Program-made: the position numbers and the translations under genes
Source: Actinospica sp035712985
Lineage (GTDB): Bacteria > Actinomycetota > Actinomycetes > Streptomycetales > Catenulisporaceae
DNA length: 64,000 nt
Reading direction: 5' to 3'
Assembly: GCA_035712985.1 (NCBI GenBank)
Contig: DASTAE010000255.1
Span: 51,012 to 115,011, forward strand
The notes under the pieces: model-generated
Seen by the model: the letters and a program-made list of their open reading frames with translations, nothing else
Database searches by the model: none
Told to the model about the DNA's origin: nothing
Part shown: in pieces, positions 1-7,256 of the stretch
How positions within the stretch are numbered: position 1 is the first letter of the stretch
Layout: each line of letters opens with the position of its first letter

Positions 1-1
1 C

Positions 2-175
2 ATGACCGAGCAGGAGGCCATGCGCGCCTACCTCGCGCTCAAGCTGGCCGACCGCGGCCTGGCCGTGGCCGTCAACGCCCTGCTCGGCGAGCCGCTGCAG
101 GTGGCGCTGCTGCCCAGCAACCTGTACGGCGACGTCACCCAGCTGGGCCTCGGCAACGGGGCCTTCCACAAGTGA
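2..175 (+). CDS. Hypothetical protein, probably the C-terminal end of a gene cut by the window edge
   Basis: An open frame runs from the window edge to a TGA at 173-175. The first ATG is at base 2, so this is either a 57-residue protein or, more likely, the tail of a longer one. The residues are mainly alanine, leucine and glycine, with no motif that I recognise. The stop overlaps the GTG start of the next gene (GTGA), so the two are translationally coupled and probably work together. No function is proposed. Confidence 0.5.
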   Translation: MTEQEAMRAYLALKLADRGLAVAVNALLGEPLQVALLPSNLYGDVTQLGLGNGAFHK

Positions 176-681
176 CGCACGGCGCCTTCGAGCCGATCCT
201 CGGTGTGGACCGCTACACCGAGGCCGGTCGCCTGCGCGAGGACGACCTCGCCGTGCGCACCTACGCCGCGGAACTCCTGGCCCGCGCCGCCCAGCGGATC
301 GGCCAGGCCGCGGTGGACTACCAGCGCACGATCCTGCCGCCCTCGACCCGCGAGCAGCCCTTCCCCCCGGCGGAGCTGAAGGCCCCGATGGACGCCGCCA
401 AGCGCTGCCAGCAGCGTTACACGGCGCTGGCCGACCGCCTGCGCAACGCCCCCTTCCCGCCGGATCCCAAGAAGGCCTGGAAACAGCTCAAGGGCCCCGG
501 CGCCGCCCGCCTGCTGGAGTTCGACCGCATGCTGCACCAGCAGGCGGATCTCGCCGCCGACATCGTCGACGGCGTCTCCGCCCGGGTCCTCTCCGAGCTC
601 CCGATCCGCGAGGCGGAGCGGGCCCTCGACGAGCTGAACCGAACGCTGGATCAGCGGGTGGGATTCCTCAGCGGGCTGTGA
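172..681 (+). CDS. Hypothetical protein, 169 aa, helical
   Basis: A soluble protein of 169 residues with a GTG start that overlaps the upstream stop. It has no signal peptide or membrane segment. The composition (long Ala/Arg/Glu/Leu stretches, heptad-like leucines near the C-terminus) suggests a helical bundle. I recognise no domain. The start is supported by the GTGA overlap and by coding-type GC use throughout the frame. Because its partner is cut by the window edge, the context does not reveal a function. Confidence 0.7.
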   Translation: MTHGAFEPILGVDRYTEAGRLREDDLAVRTYAAELLARAAQRIGQAAVDYQRTILPPSTREQPFPPAELKAPMDAAKRCQQRYTALADRLRNAPFPPDPKKAWKQLKGPGAARLLEFDRMLHQQADLAADIVDGVSARVLSELPIREAERALDELNRTLDQRVGFLSGL

Positions 682-691
682 GGTTGTGAGC

Positions 692-723
692 CGGTGGTGG
701 GGGAGTGGCGTCCCCCGCCACCG
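692..723. terminator. Hairpin between convergent genes
   Basis: A 13-bp stem (692-704 with 711-723, one G-U type mismatch) with a 6-nt loop. It lies 10 nt after the stop of the plus-strand gene and before the stop of the minus-strand HAD gene, so it could end transcripts from both sides. No clear U-tract follows, as is usual in actinomycetes. Confidence 0.6.
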
Positions 724-739
724 ACCGGAACATCGCCCC

Positions 740-1468
740 TCAGCCCACCAGCCTCAGCACCGCGTCCAGCCCGCGCTCGCCCGTCTTCGGCTCGGCGGGG
801 AGCAGCAGCACCCGGAGGTTGCAGGCCACGGCGCCGCCGTCGCGAGGGGGGTTGTCGCCTACCATCAGGGTGCTGCGGGGGTCGGCGCCGAGGTCGGCGC
901 AGGCCTTGAGGAACATGCGGGGGTCGGGCTTCTCCACGCCCAGCTCGTAGGAGAGGGCGTAGGCGCCGACGTGCTCGGCCAGGCCGTGGGCGGCCAGGAA
1001 GGGGCGCAGGTCGAACGGGATGTCGCTGACGATGCCGATCGGGATGTTGCGCTCGGCGAGTGCCCGCAGGACGGGCTCGGTGTCGTCGTAGGGGAACCAG
1101 TTCTCGATGTCGAGGATGGCGTCGTAGGCGACGTCGACTATGCCCTCGAAGGCGGGGACCTCCTCGAACCAGACCTCTGTCGCGGCGCGGTGCTTCTCGG
1201 CCGAGGTGTCGCGGCCGTGCTGGGCGGCGGCCACGTGGGGGAGCCTCCCGGCGGCGTGCACCTGCTCGGCGACCGCCGCGGCGTCGAGGGTCAGCGGGTC
1301 GCGGCCGGCCTTGGCCCAGATCCAGGCGAGGTACTGCTCGGTGGGCGGCATCCGGAACAGCGTGTTGGCGAAGTCGAACAGCACGGCCTCGACGGGCGGC
1401 ACGGGGCCGGCCAGGTCGGCGGGGGCGGTCGGGACGGCGGTCGGGAGACTGTACAGGTGCGCGCTCAT
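740..1468 (-). CDS. HAD-superfamily hydrolase with DxAxT motif I
   Basis: The HAD fold is recognised by all four motifs: nucleophile Asp32 within DFANT, Ser148 (GIVSD), Lys180 (GVEKPDP) and the acidic pair of motif IV near Asp205 (VGD). A helical cap lies between motifs I and II. In HAD phosphatases the motif is DxDxT; here the second Asp is Ala34. This is the pattern of phosphonatase-type members, so the enzyme may not be an ordinary phosphatase. The ATG at 1468 is chosen because a GAGG lies 9 nt upstream; an ATG at 1477 is the alternative. It is a single gene between convergent and codirectional neighbours. Substrate unknown. Confidence 0.8.
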   Translation of the reverse strand: MSAHLYSLPTAVPTAPADLAGPVPPVEAVLFDFANTLFRMPPTEQYLAWIWAKAGRDPLTLDAAAVAEQVHAAGRLPHVAAAQHGRDTSAEKHRAATEVWFEEVPAFEGIVDVAYDAILDIENWFPYDDTEPVLRALAERNIPIGIVSDIPFDLRPFLAAHGLAEHVGAYALSYELGVEKPDPRMFLKACADLGADPRSTLMVGDNPPRDGGAVACNLRVLLLPAEPKTGERGLDAVLRLVG

Positions 1469-1546
1469 GCGGCCCATCCTCGCATCCGCCGGTGACGGGA
1501 GGTTTTCGCGGCGGTGGCGCGATGGCGGGGACGCAGGGGCGCCGGG

Positions 1547-1924
1547 TCAGACGACGATCTTGCCGGGGTCCTCGGCCGTGTTCCTGGTGAGCAGGGTGCG
1601 GACCAGCGCCGCCACATAGCGGCGGTCCTCGCGGGTGAGCCTGCCCACCGCCGAGACCAGGAACTCGATCTCCGGGTCTCTGGTCAGGGTGATCACGGTG
1701 TGCGCCGTGGCCTCGTCGGCCGCCGCGCGGACGCGGTCGGCGGGCAGGTCCAGGCCGGCGGCGAGGCGAGTGAGGGTCTGCGGGTGCGGGGGGCGGCTCG
1801 GCTGCTCGTTCGTGGCCAGGTGGTGCACCGTCGAGCGGGGCAGGGCCCCTCGGCGCGCCACGTCGGCGAAGGACCAGTGCATCTCGGCCATCCGCGTCCG
1901 GATCAGTGCCTGAAGTGGGTTCAT
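1547..1924 (-). CDS. XRE-type helix-turn-helix regulator
   Basis: A 125-residue protein with an N-terminal XRE-like helix-turn-helix (about residues 5-65, with the recognition-helix region near LPRSTVHHL), followed by a short helical C-terminal domain. It is cytoplasmic and probably binds DNA as a dimer. It is encoded alone; the 220 bases upstream hold the promoters of this gene and of the divergent gene at 2146, which could be its target. The family is clear, the target is inferred. Confidence 0.75.
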   Translation of the reverse strand: MNPLQALIRTRMAEMHWSFADVARRGALPRSTVHHLATNEQPSRPPHPQTLTRLAAGLDLPADRVRAAADEATAHTVITLTRDPEIEFLVSAVGRLTREDRRYVAALVRTLLTRNTAEDPGKIVV

Positions 1925-2145
1925 CGGCGTGACCTCGGCTTTCGCCGTCGGCGGGTGCCGCGGCTCCGTAGCCAGCGTAACCGCCCCGGCCCGGGCCGCG
2001 CCCTTCGGGAGGGTGTGTGATCGTTGTCACGTCCCGGGCCGGTTTATTCCGCTTTCAGAATGACACGGTAGCCTGGATGGACCAGTGATCATACGGGTCT
2101 GAATGTGTCGGAGCGCGCGGTCTCCGTGGGAAGGGTGCGGCGACC

Positions 2146-2466
2146 ATGAGCCACCACTCGCTGGCCGAGGTGTGGGAGCGTTTCGGCCCCCGGCTGCCCG
2201 AGCTGGCCTTCGAGCCCGGCCTCGTCGCCGCGGTCGACCAGCACGCCGCCGCCGTCCGCGACACGCTCGGCGGCTCCGAGGCCTACCACCACACCCTCGG
2301 CGACTACGCCCTCGGCTTCCTGGACGCGCTGCGCGAGGCCGACTGGCGCGAGCACGCGGGCTACGACTTCGCCACGCTGCGGCTGACGGCCGTCTCCTGG
2401 CTGATCCGCGAGCACCGCCTCCCCCTCGGCCCGCTCGATCCGCCGGGCCCCGCCGCGGCCTTCTGA
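2146..2466 (+). CDS. Small hypothetical protein, possibly DUF6401-like
   Basis: A 106-residue soluble protein. The segment AVDQHAAAVRDTL followed by a predicted helical half resembles small actinomycete proteins of the DUF6401 type, from memory and without a search. The ATG is preceded by a purine-rich GGGAAGGG about 13 nt upstream. It is divergent from the XRE regulator gene at 1547-1924, which may control it. Function unknown. Confidence 0.65.
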   Translation: MSHHSLAEVWERFGPRLPELAFEPGLVAAVDQHAAAVRDTLGGSEAYHHTLGDYALGFLDALREADWREHAGYDFATLRLTAVSWLIREHRLPLGPLDPPGPAAAF

Positions 2467-2557
2467 GCTGCGCCTTCCGCATTCCGCGAGCCGGATCCGC
2501 CGGTCAGATCTAAGGTCGAGTGAAAGCCTTGGGTCCGATCTGCAGGAAGGATCGAGG

Positions 2558-3115
2558 ATGACCGGATTCACCAGGAACCGCGACGGCGGCCAGGGCGGCG
2601 CCATGGCCGCCCCGTCCCCCGGATTTTCCGTGAAGGCCAGGAAGACCAGGAAGGCCAGGCACAAGGACGACCAGGCCCGGGTCACGGCGCACGCCCGCGC
2701 GGCCGGCCGCACCGGCAAGTCCCGCGAGCGCGAGCGCGGCTACGACGAGGTCGAGGAGCCGATGCGCGACGAGCGCGAGCAGGTGCCGGTGGTGCCCCGG
2801 CGCGACGGCGAGCCCGGCGAGGCCCGCGAGCACGTGCGCCGGGACATCGGCAGCCACGTCGTCGTGTTCGAACTCGGCGCGCCGGGCAACCCCGAGGACC
2901 TCGGCGCGCCCTTCCGGGACCCGCAGGGGGTCGAGATGCGCTGGGCGGTGCGCTGCCTGACGCACGAGGAGACCAGATACCTCGGCCACCACCGGGCCGC
3001 GATCCAGACGGTCAAGGCCTCGCACACCTGGTGCGCGGGCTGCGCGGAGGCCGTCGCGAACAGCCGCCGGGTGCGCCACCGCGCGCGGACCCGGCTGAGG
3101 GAGGCGACGTCATGA
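2558..3115 (+). CDS. Hypothetical protein with CxxH...CxxC putative zinc site
   Basis: A 185-residue protein with a basic, disordered first half (about residues 1-95) and a folded C-terminal half. That half contains Cys133-x2-His136, then 22 residues, then Cys159-x2-Cys162, a spacing compatible with a zinc ribbon or treble clef. The ATG has a good ribosome binding site (AGGAAGG). A promoter-like TAAGGT lies near 2511. The stop overlaps the ATG of the next gene (ATGA). That neighbour has the same cysteine pattern, so the pair arose by duplication and probably acts together. Zinc binding is inferred from spacing only. Confidence 0.7.
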   Translation: MTGFTRNRDGGQGGAMAAPSPGFSVKARKTRKARHKDDQARVTAHARAAGRTGKSRERERGYDEVEEPMRDEREQVPVVPRRDGEPGEAREHVRRDIGSHVVVFELGAPGNPEDLGAPFRDPQGVEMRWAVRCLTHEETRYLGHHRAAIQTVKASHTWCAGCAEAVANSRRVRHRARTRLREATS

Positions 3116-3600
3116 GCTCGAGCAACTCGGGCGGCGTGCCGCAGCACGAGAAGCGGGCCAGGGAGCACCGGATGCGGCAGACCGCGAAGAAGCAGGTGCG
3201 GCGCGCCGAGGTGGCTCTCGACAAGTACCGCGCCCGCGCGGCGAGGATCCTGCACGCCGAGGGCCTCGGGGCCGCGGCCGGACAGCCGGAGCGCGCCGCG
3301 TACGTGTACCGCATCCTGCGCCACCGGGAGACCGGCGTGCGCGTGCGGGTGCTGGACTGCGAGGCGCCCGACGCCCCCGCGTCGGCGAAGGGCGAGGCCG
3401 TGCACCGGTACCTCGTGGAGTGCCAGACGCACGGCGTGAAGGGCGACTCCTTCGTCAACGCGAAGGCCGCGCTCAGGGCGGCCCGGCGCTCGGACGAGTG
3501 GTGCTCGACGTGCGCGGGGCTGATGCTCTCGGCGCCGAGGACCCGCAACCGGGCCCGGCTGACGGGTCGGCACAAGCGGCGGGATTCGCTCCCGTCGTAG
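3112..3600 (+). CDS. Paralogue of the preceding putative zinc-binding protein
   Basis: A 162-residue protein, translationally coupled to the gene before it. The N-terminal 55 residues are highly basic and helical. The C-terminal half repeats the layout of the neighbour: Cys104-x2-His107, 23 residues, Cys131-x2-Cys134, ending in a basic tail. The basic character could allow binding to nucleic acid, but this is inference. No named family is recognised. A long hairpin follows the stop. Confidence 0.7.
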   Translation: MSSSNSGGVPQHEKRAREHRMRQTAKKQVRRAEVALDKYRARAARILHAEGLGAAAGQPERAAYVYRILRHRETGVRVRVLDCEAPDAPASAKGEAVHRYLVECQTHGVKGDSFVNAKAALRAARRSDEWCSTCAGLMLSAPRTRNRARLTGRHKRRDSLPS

Positions 3601-3624
3601 CGGTCGTCGCAGCCGGCGCCAAGG

Positions 3625-3677
3625 GAACGGCCGTGGCCCGCATCCCCCTTCCTCGGGGATGCGGGCCACGGTCGTTC
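3625..3677. terminator. Long bidirectional hairpin terminator
   Basis: A 23-bp stem (3625-3647 with 3655-3677, one G-U pair) with a 7-nt loop, placed between the convergent genes ending at 3600 (plus) and 3687 (minus). It is one of the strongest inverted repeats in the window and very probably stops transcription from both sides. Confidence 0.85.
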
Positions 3678-3686
3678 GACGGGGGA

Positions 3687-4529
3687 TCAGCTCTCGGGCT
3701 CCATCGGGCCGCCCTCGCTGGTCATCTCCTGCCGGGCCCGGCGCGCCTCGGCCTCGGCGGCCCGGCTGCCCTGCATGTGCCCGGCGGCGTAGGCCTCGCC
3801 GCTGCTCGCCATCCGGCCGCCGCCGACCGAGCCGGCCACGTTGGTGGCCTCGCGCTCGGCCGCGCCGAGCATCCGCTCCCAGCGCTGCTGCATCGGCCGG
3901 ATCATGCCGCCGCCCACGCCGACGATGATCACGCCGGCGACCGTGGCCAGGATCGCGGTGAGCACCGGGCCGCTGACCGCGGTGGCGATCCCGGCCTGGC
4001 CGAGAGCCGCGAACACGCCGAGGGCGATGATGCAGACCGCGGCCGCGCTGCCCAGCATCGGGCCGTACGACAGGCTGCTGAGCGCGTTCGAAACCAGGTC
4101 GCGCACCGCACGCGCGATCATGGCCGCGATCACGATGATCGCCACCGCCACCAGGCCGCGCGGGATCCAGGCGAGGATGCTGCGCAGCACGGTGTTGATC
4201 GGGTTCGAGCCGAACACGCCGAAGGCGAGCTGCAGCACGATCAGCAGCATGAGGTAGTAGGCGATCATGCCGACGAGCTTCGGCCCGTCGTACTTGCTGC
4301 GCTCCAGCGCATGCGACATCCCCGCGCGGTCCATCACGCGCTCGAAGTGCACGCGGCGCAGCACGCTCTCCACGGCCCGGCCGATCAGCTTGGCTATGAC
4401 CCAGCCGATGACCAGCACGATCAGGAAGCCGACGAAGCGCGGCACCCAGGTCGTGAAGCTGTTCCACATCGAGTTGATACCGCCGGTCCAGTCGACCCCG
4501 GCGACGTAGATCTGCTGCGTGTGTTGCAT
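3687..4529 (-). CDS. Small-conductance mechanosensitive channel-like membrane protein
   Basis: A 280-residue membrane protein of the MscS/CmpX type with conserved 'TM_helix' repeats. Membrane segments lie at about residues 28-50, 85-105, 120-145 and 150-200. The last part is Gly/Ala-rich (GVIIVGVGGGMI), as expected for a pore-lining helix. The C-terminal 75 residues are charged and cytoplasmic. The large beta-domain of full-length MscS is absent, so the protein belongs to the shorter actinobacterial type. The start ATG at 4529 (MQHTQQ) is chosen because the sequence upstream looks non-coding. Role: probably a membrane-tension-gated channel for osmotic release. Confidence 0.8.
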   Translation of the reverse strand: MQHTQQIYVAGVDWTGGINSMWNSFTTWVPRFVGFLIVLVIGWVIAKLIGRAVESVLRRVHFERVMDRAGMSHALERSKYDGPKLVGMIAYYLMLLIVLQLAFGVFGSNPINTVLRSILAWIPRGLVAVAIIVIAAMIARAVRDLVSNALSSLSYGPMLGSAAAVCIIALGVFAALGQAGIATAVSGPVLTAILATVAGVIIVGVGGGMIRPMQQRWERMLGAAEREATNVAGSVGGGRMASSGEAYAAGHMQGSRAAEAEARRARQEMTSEGGPMEPES

Positions 4530-4648
4530 GGCGGGTTCCGTGCCCTTCCGGATCACCGGCACGCGGACGGATCCGGCGCGCTCTGTCACTCCGTGGTAAC
4601 ACGCGGTCATGGAGCGGTGCGCGCCGGATTGGGCCGTTTGAGGGCGCG

Positions 4649-6286
4649 TCAGCCCCAGACCGGCTCCGGCACCTCGCGCACCTCGCCGTCCCCGCCGAGG
4701 TGCAGGAAGCGGGTGAAGGACCGGGTGAACCAGCGGTCGTGGGTCACCGCGACGACCGTGCCGGCGAAGCGCTCGAGCCCGGCCTCCAGCGCCTCCGCGC
4801 TGGCCAGGTCGAGGTTGTCGGTCGGCTCGTCGAGCAGCAGCAGCGTGGCCCCGGACAGCTCGAGCAGCAGGATCAGAAAGCGCGCCTGCTGGCCGCCGGA
4901 CAGCTGCTCGAAGCGCACATCGCCCTGCGCGGCCAGCTCGTAGCGGCTGAGCGCGGGCATCGCCTGGTCGCGCGGCAGGCTCGGGCGCCGCGTGTCGCCG
5001 CGCCAGAGGATCTCCACGAGCGTGGCGCCGACCAGTTCCGGCCGGTCGTGCGTCTGCGAGAAGTGCCCCGGCACGACGCGGGCGCCGAGCCGCGCGGTGC
5101 CCTCGTGCGCGACGGGGGCGAGCGGGGTCAGCGGCTCGCCCTCGGGGTCGGTGCCGCCGCGCCCGAGCAGCCGCAGCAGGTGCGACTTGCCGGTGCCGTT
5201 CGCGCCGAGCACGGCGATCCGGTCGCCGTACCAGGCCTCGAAGTCGAAGGGGAAGGTCAGGTTCGTCAGCTCCAGCTGCTCGCACATGACGGCCCGTTTG
5301 CCGGTGCGCCCGCCGTCCAGCCGCATCCGGATGTTCTGGTCCTTCGGCGGGATCGGCGGCGGCCCGTCCGCCTCGAACTTCGCCAGCCGGGTGCGCGCCG
5401 CCTGCAGCCGGGTGGCCATGTCCGAGTTGTACTTCGCCTTGGCCTGGTACATCCGCACCAGGTCCTTGAGCTTCGCGTGCTCCTCGTCCCAGCGGCGCCG
5501 GTCCTCGTCCAGCCGCTCGTGCCGGGCCGCGCGCGCCGCGTGCCAGGACGCGAAGGACCCGGGATGCACCCACGCGGAGCCGCCCTCGACGGCCACGACG
5601 GCGGTCGCGGTGTTCGCGAGCAGCTCGCGGTCGTGCGACACGTACAGCAGCGTCTTCGAGCTCTCCTTCAGCCGCTGCTCCAGCCAGAGCTTGCCGGGCA
5701 CGTCGAGGAAGTTGTCCGGCTCGTCGAGCAGCAGCACCTCCTCGTCCCCGCGCAGCAGCAGGTCCAGCGCGAAGCGCTTCTGCTGGCCGCCGGAGAGCGT
5801 CCTGACCGGCCGGTCGCGGACCTCGTCCCAGGACTTGCCGAGGATGCCGACGGCCACGGTGTCGAAGACGACCTCCAGCTCGTAGCCGCCGACGTCGCCC
5901 CAGGCGGTGAGCGCGGCGGCGTACTTGAGCTGGGCGGTCTCGGTGGCGTCGGGCGCGGCGATGGCCTGCTCGGCGCGGGCCAGGCGCTCGCCCGCCGCGC
6001 GGATCGGGGGCGCGGAGAGCGAGAGCGCGAGCTGCCCGAGGGTCGTGTCGTCGCCGATCATGCCGATGAACTGGCGCATCACGCCGAGCCCGCCGCCGCG
6101 CGAGATCGTCCCGGCGGACGCGGTCGTGTCCCCGGCCACCAGGCGCAGCAGCGTGGTCTTCCCGGCGCCGTTGGGGCCCACGAGCGCGACCTTCGCGCCC
6201 TCGCCGACCCGGAAGGTGACATCCGCGAAGAGCATCCGGCCGTCGGGGAGCTTGAAGCCCACCCCGGAGAGATCGACGTAGCCCAT
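4649..6286 (-). CDS. ABC-F family ATPase
   Basis: A 545-residue cytoplasmic protein with two ABC ATPase domains and no membrane segment, which is the ABC-F layout. Domain 1 has Walker A GPNGAGKTT (from residue 37), signature LSGGQQKRF and Walker B LLLLDEPDNFLD. Domain 2 has GANGTGKS, LSGGQQARF and LLLLDEPTDNLD. A charged helical linker separates them. ABC-F proteins act on ribosomes, either in translation or in antibiotic protection. Nothing in the neighbourhood points to an antibiotic cluster, so a general translation role is as likely. Confidence 0.9.
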   Translation of the reverse strand: MGYVDLSGVGFKLPDGRMLFADVTFRVGEGAKVALVGPNGAGKTTLLRLVAGDTTASAGTISRGGGLGVMRQFIGMIGDDTTLGQLALSLSAPPIRAAGERLARAEQAIAAPDATETAQLKYAAALTAWGDVGGYELEVVFDTVAVGILGKSWDEVRDRPVRTLSGGQQKRFALDLLLRGDEEVLLLDEPDNFLDVPGKLWLEQRLKESSKTLLYVSHDRELLANTATAVVAVEGGSAWVHPGSFASWHAARAARHERLDEDRRRWDEEHAKLKDLVRMYQAKAKYNSDMATRLQAARTRLAKFEADGPPPIPPKDQNIRMRLDGGRTGKRAVMCEQLELTNLTFPFDFEAWYGDRIAVLGANGTGKSHLLRLLGRGGTDPEGEPLTPLAPVAHEGTARLGARVVPGHFSQTHDRPELVGATLVEILWRGDTRRPSLPRDQAMPALSRYELAAQGDVRFEQLSGGQQARFLILLLELSGATLLLLDEPTDNLDLASAEALEAGLERFAGTVVAVTHDRWFTRSFTRFLHLGGDGEVREVPEPVWG

Positions 6287-6419
6287 GAGGGCCGAGTATG
6301 GCCGTCGCCCCGGGGCGGTGTCACCCGGATTACGCGCCGCCGGGCGTGCTCAGGTCGACGACCCTGCCGTCCGGGGCCCACTCCACCCGTAGTGCCTCAG
6401 ATGTCGAATACGGTAGCGA

Positions 6420-7124
6420 CTACTCGGGCGCCGGGGCGAGGCTCTCGAACTGGTTCAGCAGCAACTCGAGGCAGAGCTCGAAGGTGTTCACCTCGGCGTG
6501 CCGGACCACGAGCGGGGCGACGGCCGCGAGGTTCGGGAACTCGGCGGCGTCGACGTCCCCGTAGGCGTCCTCCCATCGTCGCACGTCAGCGGCCCTGACC
6601 TCCGCGGAGCGCGCCAGCAGGTCCGCGTCCACGGCGCTGAACGCGAGCACGAAGTCGCCGAAGCTCCGGTACAGCCGCACGGCCTGCTCGCCCTCGAATC
6701 CGGCCCGCCGCAGCTCGCCGAGGACGAGGTCGATGATGCGCCGCTCGTGCTCGCCGCCGGTCACCCGGGACGCGACGGCGATGGCCACGCGGGGGTGCGC
6801 GACGTACTCGGCGTACGTGCGCTTGGCGATGGTCCGGAGGTTCTGCTTCCAGTCCTCGCCGAGATCGAAGTCCTGCAGCGTGTGCGCGATCAGCCGGTCG
6901 CCCATCGCGAGGAAGAGCTCGTCCACGCTCGCGAAGTAGCGGTAGATCGCCGTCGGATCGCAGCCGATCGCGGCGCCGAGCCTGCGCACGGACAGCCGCG
7001 CGGCCCCGTGCTCGCCGACCAGGGCGAGGGCGGCGTCCACGATCGCGTCCGCCGACAGCACCGCCCCGGCCCTCGTCCGCGTGTTCCGCCGGCGCTCCTC
7101 GATGACCCTGGCCATGGCGGTCAT
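6420..7124 (-). CDS. TetR-family transcriptional regulator
   Basis: A 234-residue regulator. The N-terminal helix-turn-helix (about residues 23-70, ending CDPTAIYRYFAS) is typical of TetR; the C-terminal domain is a variable ligand-binding helical domain. It is divergently transcribed from a permease-amidohydrolase operon, the usual arrangement for a local repressor whose ligand is the transported compound or a product of it. A perfect palindrome in the shared intergenic region (7170-7184) is a candidate operator. ATG at 7124; a second ATG three codons downstream is possible. Confidence 0.85.
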   Translation of the reverse strand: MTAMARVIEERRRNTRTRAGAVLSADAIVDAALALVGEHGAARLSVRRLGAAIGCDPTAIYRYFASVDELFLAMGDRLIAHTLQDFDLGEDWKQNLRTIAKRTYAEYVAHPRVAIAVASRVTGGEHERRIIDLVLGELRRAGFEGEQAVRLYRSFGDFVLAFSAVDADLLARSAEVRAADVRRWEDAYGDVDAAEFPNLAAVAPLVVRHAEVNTFELCLELLLNQFESLAPAPE

Positions 7125-7169
7125 TCAATCACGGCCGTCCGCCCCGCGTTTCCGCCGCCGAAATTTTCC

Positions 7170-7185
7170 GTCAACACCGTTGACA
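7170..7185 (+). promoter_or_regulatory. Candidate TetR operator overlapping a -35 box
   Basis: The palindrome GTCAAC-ACC-GTTGAC occupies 7170-7184 in the divergent spacer. A perfect TTGACA (7180-7185) overlaps its right arm and could be the -35 box of the permease promoter; the matching -10 is weak (near 7203-7208). A repressor bound here would block the permease operon. The site is seen in the sequence; its use by the adjacent TetR protein is inferred. Confidence 0.55.
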
Positions 7186-7256
7186 GAACGTGGGCGCGGC
7201 CCCACCATCAACGTCACAGCACTAACCTCTTGTCCACATCCAGCCAAGGACACTCG

